Source: Firmicutes bacterium ASF500 (GTDB lineage: Bacteria > Bacillota > Clostridia > Oscillospirales > Oscillospiraceae). From it: a stretch of 64,000 bases of DNA. Location: positions 682,001-746,000 of the forward strand of contig CP097573.1 of NCBI GenBank assembly GCA_000492175.2. The letters are read 5' to 3'. Both the position numbers and the translations under genes were made by a program. Under the pieces are notes generated by a model. That model was given only the letters and a program-made list of their open reading frames with translations, had not been told where the DNA came from and did not search any database. Positions 49,831-58,830 of this stretch are shown in pieces; positions within the stretch are counted from its first letter, which is position 1, and each line of letters starts with the position of its first letter.

Positions 49831-50836
49831 GGAATTGCTTGATTCCATGCGGAAGCAGATGAGCCCCTCCCCCGAGGCCCGGGCGGCGCTCACTGAAAAG
49901 CTGGCCCAGCCGGTGAAGAAGCGGCCCATCCCCTGGATGAGGTACGGGGCTGTCGCCGCCTGCGCGGCACTGGTGGTCGGAGTGTTTACCATCTATCAGG
50001 TCGGAAAGCCTAGAGACTACCCCCTCATCAGCAAGGTCCCGATCCACAGCTATGTGACAGTGGAGGGCCTGACCGGCACCATCCAGGAAAACGCCACTAC
50101 CACCGAAACCGGGGGTGGGGACACAGGTGCTCCCAACACCGGGGCGCTGCCCGCTCCCAACACCGGTGACCTGCCCGGCGGGACCTATATCGGCGACGCC
50201 CCCTCCCAGGAGGAGGCGGTGAACGCCTATGAAAAGCTGATGGACCGCTTTGACGGCCAGTACCCCGACTGGTACGGCGGGGCCTATATCGACCACTCCG
50301 GCTGGCTGGTGGTCCAGCTGGTGGAGGACAAGGACCCGGCGGACAAGTCCCTGGAGCTCCAGGTGCTGGACTGGACGGACGACGGTCACATCATGTTCAG
50401 CTCCTGTAAATACTCCCTGAGCTATTTACGTGATTTGCAGGATAAGGTCTGTGACGCCATGATAGAACTGGGTCTGTTCAGCTCCTGCGGCGCCGACGAG
50501 GAGCGCAACCGGCTGGACCTGACCCTCACCTCCGTCACCGACGAGGCCCTGATTCTCCTGGCAAAGCTGGACCCCAACGACGATGCCATCTATGTCCAGG
50601 TGGGCCAGCGGGCCGTCGCCGATGTGGGGACCGAGGACCCGGTAAGCCACGATATCATGCCCGGCGGGACCACCGTTCCGAATGACGAGGACCTCATCGC
50701 CGAGGAGCCCCAGGTGGACAGCCTGGACGGAGCCCATTACGACATCCGGGACCTGCCCGAGGAGAAAAAGCCCGCCGCCACGGATTTCGCCCCCGAGGAG
50801 GATGTTTCCACCTCCAGCTGGTTCCCGCAGGATTGA
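49823..50836 (+). CDS. Membrane-anchored protein, probable anti-sigma factor or sensor
   Basis: The 337-residue protein has a cytoplasmic N-terminus of about 40 residues (MNKELLDSMRKQMSPSPEAR), one membrane span (about 42-62) and a large extracytoplasmic domain with a Thr/Gly/Asn/Pro linker (about 90-125). The start at 49823 overlaps the sigma gene by eight bases, and AAAGGAGCG precedes it. This topology and coupling fit a transmembrane anti-sigma factor. No zinc-type HxxxCxxC anti-sigma motif is visible, so the inhibitory mechanism is unclear. A hairpin with T run lies at 50961. Confidence 0.75.
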   Translation: MNKELLDSMRKQMSPSPEARAALTEKLAQPVKKRPIPWMRYGAVAACAALVVGVFTIYQVGKPRDYPLISKVPIHSYVTVEGLTGTIQENATTTETGGGDTGAPNTGALPAPNTGDLPGGTYIGDAPSQEEAVNAYEKLMDRFDGQYPDWYGGAYIDHSGWLVVQLVEDKDPADKSLELQVLDWTDDGHIMFSSCKYSLSYLRDLQDKVCDAMIELGLFSSCGADEERNRLDLTLTSVTDEALILLAKLDPNDDAIYVQVGQRAVADVGTEDPVSHDIMPGGTTVPNDEDLIAEEPQVDSLDGAHYDIRDLPEEKKPAATDFAPEEDVSTSSWFPQD

Positions 50837-50960
50837 TCTCCCAAGCCCTTTCAGAGAGAGTTTCGGGACTCCCTTCGTCACGGCTGCGCCGCCCTGCTTT
50901 TTTACTGTACAGCGGCTCTGAGCTTTTCTCACCCCTGCACAGTTTTACTACACTTATTCA

Positions 50961-50988
50961 AAAAAGTCTGCCTTTTGGCAGACTTTTT
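50961..50988 (+). terminator. Bidirectional terminator
   Basis: AAAAAGTCTGCC/GGCAGACTTTTT with TTTT loop, between the anti-sigma-like gene and the convergent GIY-YIG gene. The stem is the same as one inside the IS1182-type left end. Confidence 0.85.
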
Positions 50989-51025
50989 CTCCAGGCTGGG
51001 ATAAGGGCAGAGCCCTTGCCATACA

Positions 51026-51280
51026 TTATGTCACATTCTGCGATTTTATCAGCCTTTCTTTCTCCGTCCGCTTGAAACGTTTGATTTCAATTTCCCTCCG
51101 CAGGGCGGCCGGCTTGTCTGGGGCCTCCTCCTGATAGACCAGCTCCAGGGGGCCCCTCCCCCGGGTATATTTTGCCCCCCTGCCCGCTTGGTGGGCGGCC
51201 AGGCGGCGGGGAATATTATCTGTGATGCCAGTGTATAAGGTCCCGTCTCCGCAGCGGAGGATATAGACATACCAGGACAC
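51026..51280 (-). CDS. GIY-YIG nuclease-domain protein, YhbQ-like
   Basis: The 84-residue protein is one GIY-YIG domain: YVYILRCGDGTLYTGITDN, then R at RRLAAHQAGRGAKYTRGRGP and E at the end of REIEIKRFKR. Catalytic residues (Y, G-I-T variant, R and E) are present. Start is GTG 51280 after a GGGGGG-rich site. Members such as YhbQ/UPF0213 are small cytoplasmic proteins of unclear role, perhaps DNA repair. It is a single gene. Confidence 0.88.
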   Translation of the reverse strand: MSWYVYILRCGDGTLYTGITDNIPRRLAAHQAGRGAKYTRGRGPLELVYQEEAPDKPAALRREIEIKRFKRTEKERLIKSQNVT

Positions 51281-51338
51281 AGGAATCCCCCCTTTTTTCC
51301 ATCATAGCACACCCGGTTCATTTTTTAAAGCCAAACAG

Positions 51339-51367
51339 TTGCCTTTCTCTTCTAATAGTGGTACAAT
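51339..51367 (+). promoter_or_regulatory. Promoter of the trpS operon
   Basis: TTGCCT (51339-51344), 17-bp spacer and TACAAT (51362-51367). The leader of about 50 bases has one GC-rich hairpin and is too short for a T-box. Confidence 0.65.
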
Positions 51368-51427
51368 ATACCGATATTATACGGGCGCTCCCCCGGGGCG
51401 CTCTGAAAATAAAGGAGCAACGACACC

Positions 51428-52426
51428 ATGGACGAAAAGAAAGTAATGCTCTCCGGCATCCAGCCCAGCGGGGAGCTGCACCTGGGCAACTACCTGGGCG
51501 CAGTTCGCAACTGGCCGGAGATGATTGAGGAATTTGACTGCTATTTCTTCATGGCCGACCTACACACCATCACGGTGCGCCAGGACCCGGCCCAGCTGCG
51601 CCGCCGGGTGCTCACCCAGGTGGCCCAGTATATCGCCTGCGGCCTGGACCCGGAAAAGTGCACCATCTTCATTCAGTCCCACGTCCCCGCCCACTCCCAG
51701 CTGGGCTGGGTGCTGGACTGCTACACCATGTTCGGCGAGCTGAGCCGCATGACCCAGTTCAAGGACAAGTCCGCCAAGCACAAGGACAACATCAATGCCG
51801 GCCTGTTCACCTACCCCGCCCTGATGGCGGCGGATATCCTGCTGTATCAGCCCGACTTCGTCCCCGTGGGAGAGGACCAGAAGCAGCACGTGGAGATCTG
51901 CCGGGACATCGCCGAGCGGTTCAACGGCATTTATGGCGACGTGTTCAAGATTCCCGCCCCCCACATCCCCAAGGTGGGAGCCCGGGTCATGAGCCTGAAC
52001 GACCCCACCTCCAAAATGAGCAAGTCCAACCTGGAGGGCTGTGTGATTCTGATGGACAAGCCCGAGGACATCATGCGGAAATTCAAGCGGGCGGTCACCG
52101 ACAGCGACACCGAGCGCTGCGTCCGCTTCGCCCCCCAGGAGAAGCCCGGCGTGTCCAACATGATGCAGATCTACGCCTCCGTCACCGGCAAAACCTTCGC
52201 GGAGATTGAGGCGGAGTTCGACGGCAAGGGCTACGGCGCCTTCAAGCCCGCCGTGGGCGAGGCGGTAGTGGAGGCCCTGCGCCCCATCCGGGAGGAGACC
52301 GAGCGCCTGCTGGCCGACAAGGCCTATCTGGAGGGCGTCTACAAGGCCGGAGCCAACAAGGCCGAGTACGTGGCCAACAAGACCCTGCGCAAGGTATACA
52401 AGAAGGTGGGCTTTGTGGCCCGGTAA
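51428..52426 (+). CDS. trpS: Tryptophan--tRNA ligase
   Basis: The 332-residue class I synthetase has the HIGH-type HLGN (18-21) and KMSKS (196-200) motifs, both with the usual spacing, and the GEDQKQHVEICRDIA segment near residue 145. It charges tRNA-Trp. AAAGGAG precedes the ATG. It lies 27 bases before the tagO-like gene, so the two may be co-transcribed. Confidence 0.96.
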   Translation: MDEKKVMLSGIQPSGELHLGNYLGAVRNWPEMIEEFDCYFFMADLHTITVRQDPAQLRRRVLTQVAQYIACGLDPEKCTIFIQSHVPAHSQLGWVLDCYTMFGELSRMTQFKDKSAKHKDNINAGLFTYPALMAADILLYQPDFVPVGEDQKQHVEICRDIAERFNGIYGDVFKIPAPHIPKVGARVMSLNDPTSKMSKSNLEGCVILMDKPEDIMRKFKRAVTDSDTERCVRFAPQEKPGVSNMMQIYASVTGKTFAEIEAEFDGKGYGAFKPAVGEAVVEALRPIREETERLLADKAYLEGVYKAGANKAEYVANKTLRKVYKKVGFVAR

Positions 52427-52453
52427 CCCATAGACAAAAAGAGGACGATTGCT

Positions 52454-53563
52454 ATGCCGATTCAACTTCCCTCCGTAGGCCAGTCCCTTGCCGCCCTGCT
52501 GGCCGCCGCCCTGCTGGCGCTGATCTCCACGCCGGTGGTTCGCTCCCTGGCCTTCCGGGTGGGGGCGGTGGACGTCCCCAAGGACAGCCGGCGGATGCAC
52601 AACCACCCCATCCCCCGCATGGGCGGTTTGGGCATCTATCTGGGCTTTATCCTCAGCGTGCTGCTCTTTCTCCCCCTCACCTCCGAGCTGCGGGGGATGC
52701 TGCTGGGCAGCACCATCATCGCCGTGCTGGGCATCTTTGACGACATCTACGCTCTGCCCGCCCTGCCCAAGTTCTTCATTCAGATTGGAGCGGCCCTGGT
52801 GGCCGTGCTGGGGGGCAACCGGATTGTGTTCCTGTCCAACCCCAACATTTTCAGCAAGGAGCTCTTTTGGGAGCTGGGCTGGCTGTCCATCCCCATCACG
52901 GTGCTGTGGATCGTGGGCATCACCAACGCCGTCAACCTCATCGACGGCCTGGACGGCCTGGCCTGCGGGGTGTCCACCATCAGCTCCATGACCCTGCTTG
53001 TGATTGCCCTCGTTGTGAAAGAGCCCGACGTGGCCATCCTCATGGCCGCCCTGTCCGGGGCCTGCCTGGGCTTTCTGCCCTACAACCTGAATCCGGCCCG
53101 GATTTTTATGGGGGACACCGGCTCCACCTTCCTGGGCTTTATCCTGGCGGTGGTGTCTATCCAGGGGCTGTTCAAGTTCTACACTATCATCTCCTTCGCC
53201 GTCCCCTTCCTCATGCTGGGCCTGCCTATTTTCGACACCTGCTTCGCCATCCTGCGACGGGTGTCCCACGGCCAGTCCCCCATGAAGCCCGACCGGGGCC
53301 ACATCCACCACCGGCTCATCGACATGGGCTTCTCCCAGAAGCAGGCGGTGGCGGTGCTTTATATCATCAGCGCCATCCTGGGCCTGTCCGCCGTGGTGCT
53401 CACCACCATCGGCGTGGTGCGAGCCATGCTGTTCCTCATCGCCCTGTGCGTGGCCGGGGCGGTGGCGGGCAAGCTGTATCTGGACCACAACGGGACGGGA
53501 AAGCCGCCTCTCCCCCCTCCCCCGGAGGAAAAACGGTTCAAGAAGGAGCATCCCTATGAATAA
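52454..53563 (+). CDS. tagO: Undecaprenyl-phosphate GlcNAc-1-phosphate transferase, TagO/WecA-like
   Basis: The 369-residue integral membrane protein (about eleven spans) has the family's conserved loops: GIFDDIYALP, ITNAVNLIDGLDGLACG and the histidine-rich loop PDRGHIHHRL. It transfers GlcNAc-1-phosphate to undecaprenyl phosphate on the cytoplasmic face, starting wall teichoic acid or other surface glycopolymers. The C-terminus is proline-rich. It overlaps the UDP-GlcNAc 2-epimerase gene by eight bases. A MraY-type transferase is ruled out by HIHHR. Confidence 0.92.
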   Translation: MPIQLPSVGQSLAALLAAALLALISTPVVRSLAFRVGAVDVPKDSRRMHNHPIPRMGGLGIYLGFILSVLLFLPLTSELRGMLLGSTIIAVLGIFDDIYALPALPKFFIQIGAALVAVLGGNRIVFLSNPNIFSKELFWELGWLSIPITVLWIVGITNAVNLIDGLDGLACGVSTISSMTLLVIALVVKEPDVAILMAALSGACLGFLPYNLNPARIFMGDTGSTFLGFILAVVSIQGLFKFYTIISFAVPFLMLGLPIFDTCFAILRRVSHGQSPMKPDRGHIHHRLIDMGFSQKQAVAVLYIISAILGLSAVVLTTIGVVRAMLFLIALCVAGAVAGKLYLDHNGTGKPPLPPPPEEKRFKKEHPYE

Positions 53564-54704
53564 AATTAAGGTTATGACCGTTTTCGGCACCCGGCCCGAG
53601 GCCATCAAAATGGCCCCCCTGGCCCTGGAGCTGGCAAAGCGCCCGGAGCTGGAGGCCCTGTGCTGTGTCACCGCTCAGCACAGGGAGATGCTGGACTCCG
53701 TGCTGGACATCTTCGGGCTGAAGCCCGATTTCGACCTGGACGTGATGGAGCCCCGGCAGACCCTGTCCACCATCACCTCCAAATGCCTCACCGGCATGGA
53801 CCGGGTACTGGAGGAGGCCAAGCCCGACCTGGTGCTGGTCCACGGCGACACCTCCACCACCTTTGCCGGGGCGCTGGCCGCCTTCTACCACAAGATTCCG
53901 GTGGGCCACGTGGAGGCCGGCCTGCGAACCTATGACAAGTGGTCCCCCTACCCCGAGGAGATGAACCGGAAGATGGTGGGGGCCATCGCCGACCTGCACT
54001 TCTGCCCCACCCCCGCCAACCGGGACAATCTGGCCCGGGAGAACATCACCAAGGGGGTCTTTCTGACAGGCAACACCGTCATTGACGCCCTCCAGACCAC
54101 CGTTTTAAAGGAGTTCACCTTTGGGGAAACTATCCTGAACGGCCTGGATTATGTGAACAGAAAAGTAATTCTGGTCACTTGTCACCGGCGGGAGAACTAC
54201 GGCCAGCCTATGACCGCCATCATGACCGCCCTGCGCCGGGTGGCCGACGCCTTCCCGGACACCGAGCTGGTCTACCCCGTCCATCTGTCCCCGGTGGTCC
54301 AGGAGGCGGCCCATCAATACCTGGACGGCCACCCCCGCATTCACCTCATCGCCCCTCTGGACGTGCGGGAGATGCACAACCTCATGGCCCGGTGCCACCT
54401 GGTCATGACCGACTCCGGCGGCCTCCAGGAGGAGGCCCCCGCCCTGGGCAAGCCGGTGCTTGTCCTCCGCCGGGAGACCGAGCGCCCCGAGGCGGTGGAG
54501 GCGGGCACCGTACGCCTGGCCGGTGTGGAGGAGGAGGCCATCTTCCAAATGGCCTCCCAGCTGCTGTCCGACCGGGGAGAATACGACAAAATGGCCCACG
54601 CCGCCAACCCCTACGGGGACGGCCAGGCCTGCCGCCGCATTGCCGGCACCATTTGCTGGCACTTCGGCCTGCGGGAAACTCCGCCGGAGGCATTTGGAGG
54701 GTAA
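53556..54704 (+). CDS. wecB: UDP-N-acetylglucosamine 2-epimerase, non-hydrolysing
   Basis: The 382-residue enzyme has the N-terminal MTVFGTRPEAIKMAPL signature, HGDTSTTFAGALAAFY, GHVEAGLRT and the C-terminal TDSGGLQEEAPALGKPVLVLR (quoted in part) typical of WecB/MnaA. It interconverts UDP-GlcNAc and UDP-ManNAc for linkage-unit or teichoic acid synthesis with TagO. Overlap with tagO indicates translational coupling; the following gene starts four bases after its stop. Confidence 0.95.
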   Translation: MNKIKVMTVFGTRPEAIKMAPLALELAKRPELEALCCVTAQHREMLDSVLDIFGLKPDFDLDVMEPRQTLSTITSKCLTGMDRVLEEAKPDLVLVHGDTSTTFAGALAAFYHKIPVGHVEAGLRTYDKWSPYPEEMNRKMVGAIADLHFCPTPANRDNLARENITKGVFLTGNTVIDALQTTVLKEFTFGETILNGLDYVNRKVILVTCHRRENYGQPMTAIMTALRRVADAFPDTELVYPVHLSPVVQEAAHQYLDGHPRIHLIAPLDVREMHNLMARCHLVMTDSGGLQEEAPALGKPVLVLRRETERPEAVEAGTVRLAGVEEEAIFQMASQLLSDRGEYDKMAHAANPYGDGQACRRIAGTICWHFGLRETPPEAFGG

Positions 54705-54707
54705 GGC

Positions 54708-55463
54708 ATGACCTCAAAGAACCGTCTGTTCATCGTCGCCGCCATCATTCTGCTGATGGGGGTGGCTATGTTTGCCAGCCTTGGCCGGAGCCTCTTCACC
54801 CTGCGCACCCCCGAGGTGGTGCTCCCCTCCTCCAGCGCGGGGACGGGAGACAGTTCGGGCTCCGGCGACCCGGGGCAGAACTACCAGCGGGTGGAGGTCA
54901 CCACCGAGACTGTGGTCGGGGTGGTGTCCACCCTGTCCCGCCCCGCCAGCTACTACCGGGAGCTGACGGTGGAGACCTTCTGGAGCGGGGGCTCCGCCGC
55001 CTCTCAGGTCCAGGTCTGGGCCGACGGCGGCTGGTCCCACAGCCGCCAGCTCATGCCCTCCGGCGTGGTCCGCCACGACCTCACCGGCGAGGGGACGCTC
55101 TACTACTGGTATGACGGCTCCTCTCTGTACAAGCAGGCTCCCGCCGACGAGCGCTCCTCCGACCTGGCCCAGCACATCCCCACCTACGAGGCCGTGCTGG
55201 AGCTGGACCCGAAGGAGATTGCCGCCGCCGGTTATGAAAACCGGGGGGAGCTGCCCTGCGTCTATGTGGAGGTGCGCCGCTCCCGGCAGATTCAGCGCTT
55301 CTGGGTCAGCGTGGACAGCGGCCTTCTGGTGTCCGCCGAGGCGGAGGAAAACGGCCAGCTTGTCTACCGCATGACCGCCTACACTCCCCCGCAGACCCCC
55401 TGTCCCGCCGACGGCAGGTTTGCCCTGCCCGACGGGACTGTGCTCCACAGAATCGGAGAATAG
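54708..55463 (+). CDS. Membrane-anchored extracytoplasmic protein, unknown function
   Basis: The 251-residue protein has an N-terminal membrane span (about 6-24), a Ser/Gly-rich linker and a soluble domain with repeated beta-strand-like segments (ASQVQVWADGGWSHSRQLMP; LYYWYDGSSLYKQAP) that vaguely recall LolA-type folds. It follows wecB by four bases in the trpS-tagO-wecB operon, which suggests an envelope role. No family is assigned. Its stop lies one base from the end of a convergent gene. Confidence 0.65.
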   Translation: MTSKNRLFIVAAIILLMGVAMFASLGRSLFTLRTPEVVLPSSSAGTGDSSGSGDPGQNYQRVEVTTETVVGVVSTLSRPASYYRELTVETFWSGGSAASQVQVWADGGWSHSRQLMPSGVVRHDLTGEGTLYYWYDGSSLYKQAPADERSSDLAQHIPTYEAVLELDPKEIAAAGYENRGELPCVYVEVRRSRQIQRFWVSVDSGLLVSAEAEENGQLVYRMTAYTPPQTPCPADGRFALPDGTVLHRIGE

Positions 55464-55464
55464 A

Positions 55465-55776
55465 CTAGCCCTCCATCAGCCCCAGGAGAACGGTCAATCC
55501 CAGGGCCAGGGCAAGCTCCAGGTCGTCCCCCTCCACCAGGAGGTACAGGGCGATGAGCAGGAGCAGAATGTCCCCGCTGTCGATCCTGTCCAGATGGACC
55601 CCTTTCAGAAGGCTGGACAGTCCCCCCTCCCCCCCGCCGAGAAGGTCGGGCAGGCGGAAGGGCTTCTGACGGGGCCGGTCCGCCGGCCTGGGACGGCTCC
55701 GGGGCGGCTCCGGCTGGAGGGAGGGCCGGTCCACCGGCGTATAGGATACGTCCTCCGGGATATAACGGTTATACAC
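55465..55776 (-). CDS. Small proline-rich protein with C-terminal hydrophobic segment
   Basis: The 103-residue protein has an N-terminal half rich in Pro and Arg (TPVDRPSLQPEPPRSRPRP) and a C-terminal half with GDILLLLIALYLLVEGDDLE and another Leu-rich helix. It overlaps the upstream gene (56197-55769) by eight bases. The hydrophobic part is like that of small spore or envelope proteins in Clostridia, but I do not recognise it. It is the last gene of a three-gene group. Confidence 0.6.
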   Translation of the reverse strand: MYNRYIPEDVSYTPVDRPSLQPEPPRSRPRPADRPRQKPFRLPDLLGGGEGGLSSLLKGVHLDRIDSGDILLLLIALYLLVEGDDLELALALGLTVLLGLMEG

Positions 55777-56197
55777 GCTCCTCCTCCTTCCCGCCCATCA
55801 CGCTCAGCGCCGCCCGCACCAGCTTCGCGGTCCGGGCCAGCTGAAGAGCCCGGTCCAGCCGGGACTGGCGGTCCTCCCGGAGGAAGGGCCGCAGGGCGCT
55901 GACCAGGGCGGTGTTCCGGTCCTGCGCGCCCTGGGTCTGGCGGAGGACCTCCATGCCCGCCTGAATCAGCTTGGGGTCCACCTGCCCCATCAGGGCGGAC
56001 AGGTCGGGCGGCGGAGGAGGGGCCGGCTCCTCCCCCGCCGGTATGTATTCCTCCCCCGAAGCCTCCGGCGGAGGAAGTGCCTCCCCCTGTCCGTCGGGAG
56101 GCTGCTCCCCGGACAGCGAGCGGGCCAGCGCCATGATCTGGCTCATGGCCTCCTGGTTGCCCAGGATGGAATTCAGTTGTTCCTCAAAGCCCGCCAC
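55769..56197 (-). CDS. Acidic/proline-rich coil protein, unknown function
   Basis: The 142-residue protein begins AGFEEQLNSILGNQEAMSQI, then an acidic Pro/Glu-rich linker (about 45-75), then Leu/Arg helices (LRPFLREDRQSRLDRALQLA). Start is GTG 56197, seven bases after AGGGGAGG. The first segment resembles the DPGQLMTIMNQLMHS helix of the 56598-56335 protein, so the two may be related. It is second in a three-gene group with no recognised domain. Confidence 0.6.
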   Translation of the reverse strand: MAGFEEQLNSILGNQEAMSQIMALARSLSGEQPPDGQGEALPPPEASGEEYIPAGEEPAPPPPPDLSALMGQVDPKLIQAGMEVLRQTQGAQDRNTALVSALRPFLREDRQSRLDRALQLARTAKLVRAALSVMGGKEEERV

Positions 56198-56234
56198 GGG
56201 ACGCACCTCCCCTCAACGCTTGTTTTCTGTCCCC

Positions 56235-56315
56235 TGTAGGGGGCGGCGGCCCCGGCGCCCCGTTCGATACGACCGCTCTCCCGGGACGCGGCGCGCCCAA
56301 TGGCCGCGCCCTACA
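56235..56315. repeat. Dispersed palindromic element, TGTAGGGCG type
   Basis: TGTAGGGGGCGGC at 56235 and GCCGCGCCCTACA ending at 56315 bound 81 bp of GC-rich palindrome. The complement strand shares the left part of the element at 44297-44380. It lies between two genes of the same strand. Confidence 0.7.
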
Positions 56316-56334
56316 GGGGGTATCCGCTGAACGA

Positions 56335-56598
56335 CTACTTCAGCCCCGCCTGCTTGGCCTGGGCCCCGATGCGGTCCACCAGCTCCGCGCCCTCCTTGCT
56401 GTGCATCAGCTGGTTCATAATGGTCATCAGCTGGCCGGGGTCTCCCGCCGCCGCCTGACGCGCCGCCTCCTGGACGCCGCCGCTCTGCTGTTTTAACAGC
56501 GCCATCAGCCTCTGTGCGTCGCTGGACTGGGCCAGCTGGGCGAGGGCCTCCCGATTTTTCATCAGCTCCGCCACCCGTCCCTTTTCCATCGCTTCCAT
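56335..56598 (-). CDS. Small helical protein, unknown function
   Basis: The 87-residue protein (MEAMEKGRVAELMKNREAL) is Gln/Ala/Leu-rich, with predicted helices throughout and a MALLKQQSGGVQEAARQAA stretch. The ATG at 56598 is preferred because GGGGAG lies nine bases upstream. Its helices are similar in style to those of the next gene, from which it is separated by a palindromic repeat. No family is recognised. Confidence 0.6.
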   Translation of the reverse strand: MEAMEKGRVAELMKNREALAQLAQSSDAQRLMALLKQQSGGVQEAARQAAAGDPGQLMTIMNQLMHSKEGAELVDRIGAQAKQAGLK

Positions 56599-56662
56599 CG
56601 CTTTTATCACTCCCCACGGGTTTTACTCCAGTATATGCAAAGAAAGGTCCAGGTGACACAGC

Positions 56663-57121
56663 TTGAAGATCTTGGTTTTTTCCGACTCCCACCGCTCCCG
56701 CTCCGGGATGTACGCCGCCATCGACCGGCACCAGCCCCAGCAGGTCATCCACCTGGGCGACATCATGCCCGACGCAGAGGAGATGGCTGAGCACTACCCC
56801 CAGCTGCCCTTCTGCATGGTCCCCGGCAACTGCGACGGCTGGGTGCTGTCCACCCCGGTGAAGAAGCAGATCACCCTGGGGGGAAAATCCATCCTCCTCT
56901 CCCACGGGCACCGCTGGGGAGTGAAGAGCGGATACGACGCCGCCATCGCCGACGCCCGGGCCGTGGGGGCGGATATCCTCCTCTTTGGCCACACCCACAT
57001 CCCCCTTCTGGAGCAGCTGGAGGACGGCCTGTGGATGATGAACCCCGGCCCCGCCAGCTCCAGCTATGGACTGATCGAGATCGAGGACGGGCGCATCTCC
57101 TGTACCCTTCTGAACGTGTAG
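56663..57121 (+). CDS. YfcE/MJ0936-type metallophosphodiesterase
   Basis: The 152-residue calcineurin-like phosphoesterase has all metal motifs: FSDSHRS (D8, H10), LGDIMPD (D33), PGNCDG (N56, D58 region), LLSHGHRWG and FGHTHIP. It likely hydrolyses phosphodiesters in the cytoplasm with Mn2+ or similar. Translation starts at TTG 56663, with AGGTGA eight bases upstream. Its stop codon TAG is supplied by the TGTAGGGCG palindromic repeat that begins at 57117. Confidence 0.9.
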   Translation: MKILVFSDSHRSRSGMYAAIDRHQPQQVIHLGDIMPDAEEMAEHYPQLPFCMVPGNCDGWVLSTPVKKQITLGGKSILLSHGHRWGVKSGYDAAIADARAVGADILLFGHTHIPLLEQLEDGLWMMNPGPASSSYGLIEIEDGRISCTLLNV

Positions 57122-57163
57122 GGCGCGGCGGCGCTCTGCCCCGTGCACCGCAGAGGACCTGTC

Positions 57164-58690
57164 ATGAAGAAATTTCTCTATATCCTGTTTCACCGCTCGG
57201 TATTTGTGACCCTGGCTCTGGTAGCCCAGATCGCCACCCTGGCCGTCATGGTGTCCATCTTTTCTGAATACACCGAGACCTTCTACTGGTGCTGCATCGC
57301 CCTGAGCGTAATGGCCGCTCTGGCCATCGTGGGCAGCCGGATGGAGCCGGGCTATAAGATCGCCTGGCTCATCCTTGTCCTGCCCTTCCCCGTCTTTGGA
57401 GGGCTCTTCTATCTGCTGATCGGGGGCGGCTACGTCTCCAAACGGACCCAGCGGCGGATGCAGGGCGTTTTGGAAAAATCCGCCGCCACCCTGAAGGACG
57501 ACTTCAAGTCCGACGACCTGCTCCCCCTGGGGGGAGACGCCGCCGGACAGGCCAGCTATCTGGAGCGCCGGGCCGCCTGCCCCGCCTACACCAACACCGA
57601 GACGGAGTACTTCCCCCTGGGGGACGACGCCTTTCCCCGGATGCTGGACGAGCTGAAAAAGGCAGAGCGGTACATCTTCCTGGAGTACTTCATCATCCAG
57701 CCCGGCGTCTTTTGGAACAGCATCCTGGCCGTCCTGGAGGAGAAGGCCGCTCAGGGGGTGGAGGTCCGGGTACTCTACGACGATTTCGGCTGTATGTTCA
57801 CCCTGCCCCGGGACTACAACGAGACGCTGACCAAAAAGGGCATCCAGTGCCGGGTGTTCAACCGGCTGATGCCGGTGATGTCCCTGCGGCTGAACAACCG
57901 GGATCACCGGAAGCTGCTCATCATCGACGGGAAAACCGGCTTCACCGGCGGGATGAACCTGGCCGACGAATACATCAACGTCCGGGAGCGGTTCGGCCAC
58001 TGGAAGGACAGCGCCATCCTGCTGGAGGGGGACGCTGTCTGGTCCATGACGGTGATGTTCCTCACCATGTGGGACAACATCGCCAACTGGAACGAGGACT
58101 TTGAGCGGTTCCGTCCCCCCGCCGCCCCGGTGCGGCCCTGGACGGGCTATGTCCAGCCCTACACCGACACCCCCCTGGACCGGGAGGCGGTGGGTCAGGC
58201 GGTCTACCTCAACCTGATCGCCAAGGCCAAGAACTATATCTATATCACCACCCCCTACCTCATTATCGACGTGGCTACCAACACCGCCCTGTGCAACGCG
58301 GCAAAGTCCGGTGTGGACGTGCGGATCATCACCCCCCACATCCCGGACAAGCGCTATGTCTTTGAGGTCACCCGGGCCCACTACCCGCCCCTGCTGGAGG
58401 CGGGGGTCAAAATTTATGAGTACACCCCCGGCTTTATTCACGCCAAAAATTTCGTGGTGGATGACCGCTTCGCCGTGGTGGGCACCGTCAACCTGGATTA
58501 CCGCAGCCTGTTCCTCCACTTTGAGGACGGCGTCTGGCTGTGCGAGGCCCCCTGCATTCGGGATATCCGCAGGGATTTTGAGGAAACCTTCACGCGCTCC
58601 GAGCCCTGCTCTCTGCGGCAGTTCAAGCATTTGAATATCCTGCTCCAGCTCTACCGCAGTATCCTGCGGGTCTTCGCGCCCCTGATGTAG
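57164..58690 (+). CDS. cls: Cardiolipin synthase
   Basis: The 508-residue phospholipase-D-superfamily enzyme has three N-terminal membrane spans and two HKD motifs: H248-K250-D255 (HRKLLIIDGK) and H426-K428-D433 (IHAKNFVVDD). It condenses phosphatidylglycerol molecules to cardiolipin. The start at 57164 (MKKFLYILFH) has AGAGG upstream; a GTG at 57143 is an alternative that adds seven residues. A terminator follows at 58701. Length is typical. Confidence 0.94.
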   Translation: MKKFLYILFHRSVFVTLALVAQIATLAVMVSIFSEYTETFYWCCIALSVMAALAIVGSRMEPGYKIAWLILVLPFPVFGGLFYLLIGGGYVSKRTQRRMQGVLEKSAATLKDDFKSDDLLPLGGDAAGQASYLERRAACPAYTNTETEYFPLGDDAFPRMLDELKKAERYIFLEYFIIQPGVFWNSILAVLEEKAAQGVEVRVLYDDFGCMFTLPRDYNETLTKKGIQCRVFNRLMPVMSLRLNNRDHRKLLIIDGKTGFTGGMNLADEYINVRERFGHWKDSAILLEGDAVWSMTVMFLTMWDNIANWNEDFERFRPPAAPVRPWTGYVQPYTDTPLDREAVGQAVYLNLIAKAKNYIYITTPYLIIDVATNTALCNAAKSGVDVRIITPHIPDKRYVFEVTRAHYPPLLEAGVKIYEYTPGFIHAKNFVVDDRFAVVGTVNLDYRSLFLHFEDGVWLCEAPCIRDIRRDFEETFTRSEPCSLRQFKHLNILLQLYRSILRVFAPLM

Positions 58691-58700
58691 CAAGTACGGT

Positions 58701-58735
58701 ATCCGGCGGTTCCTCGGGGCCGCCGGATTATTTTT
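58701..58735 (+). terminator. Terminator of cardiolipin synthase gene
   Basis: ATCCGGCGG/CCGCCGGAT stem followed by TATTTTTCG. Confidence 0.8.
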
Positions 58736-58830
58736 CGAATTTTTGCGTACAATGTGATAACGTCACGGAAGCCGCCTCGAAAAACGGCTAAGATAGGCTC
58801 ATCTCAAAAGAAAGCAAGGAGGAACTTACC

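Noticed and set aside
51368..51427. T-box riboswitch upstream of trpS
   Set aside because: The leader is about 50 bases and lacks the T-box core and specifier structure.
51560..53671. Minus-strand open frame of 703 codons opposite trpS and tagO
   Set aside because: It spans two unrelated plus-strand genes with strong motifs, so it cannot be a real gene.
56213..58693. Minus-strand open frame of 826 codons opposite the phosphodiesterase and cardiolipin synthase
   Set aside because: Shadow of two confirmed genes and of the palindromic repeat.
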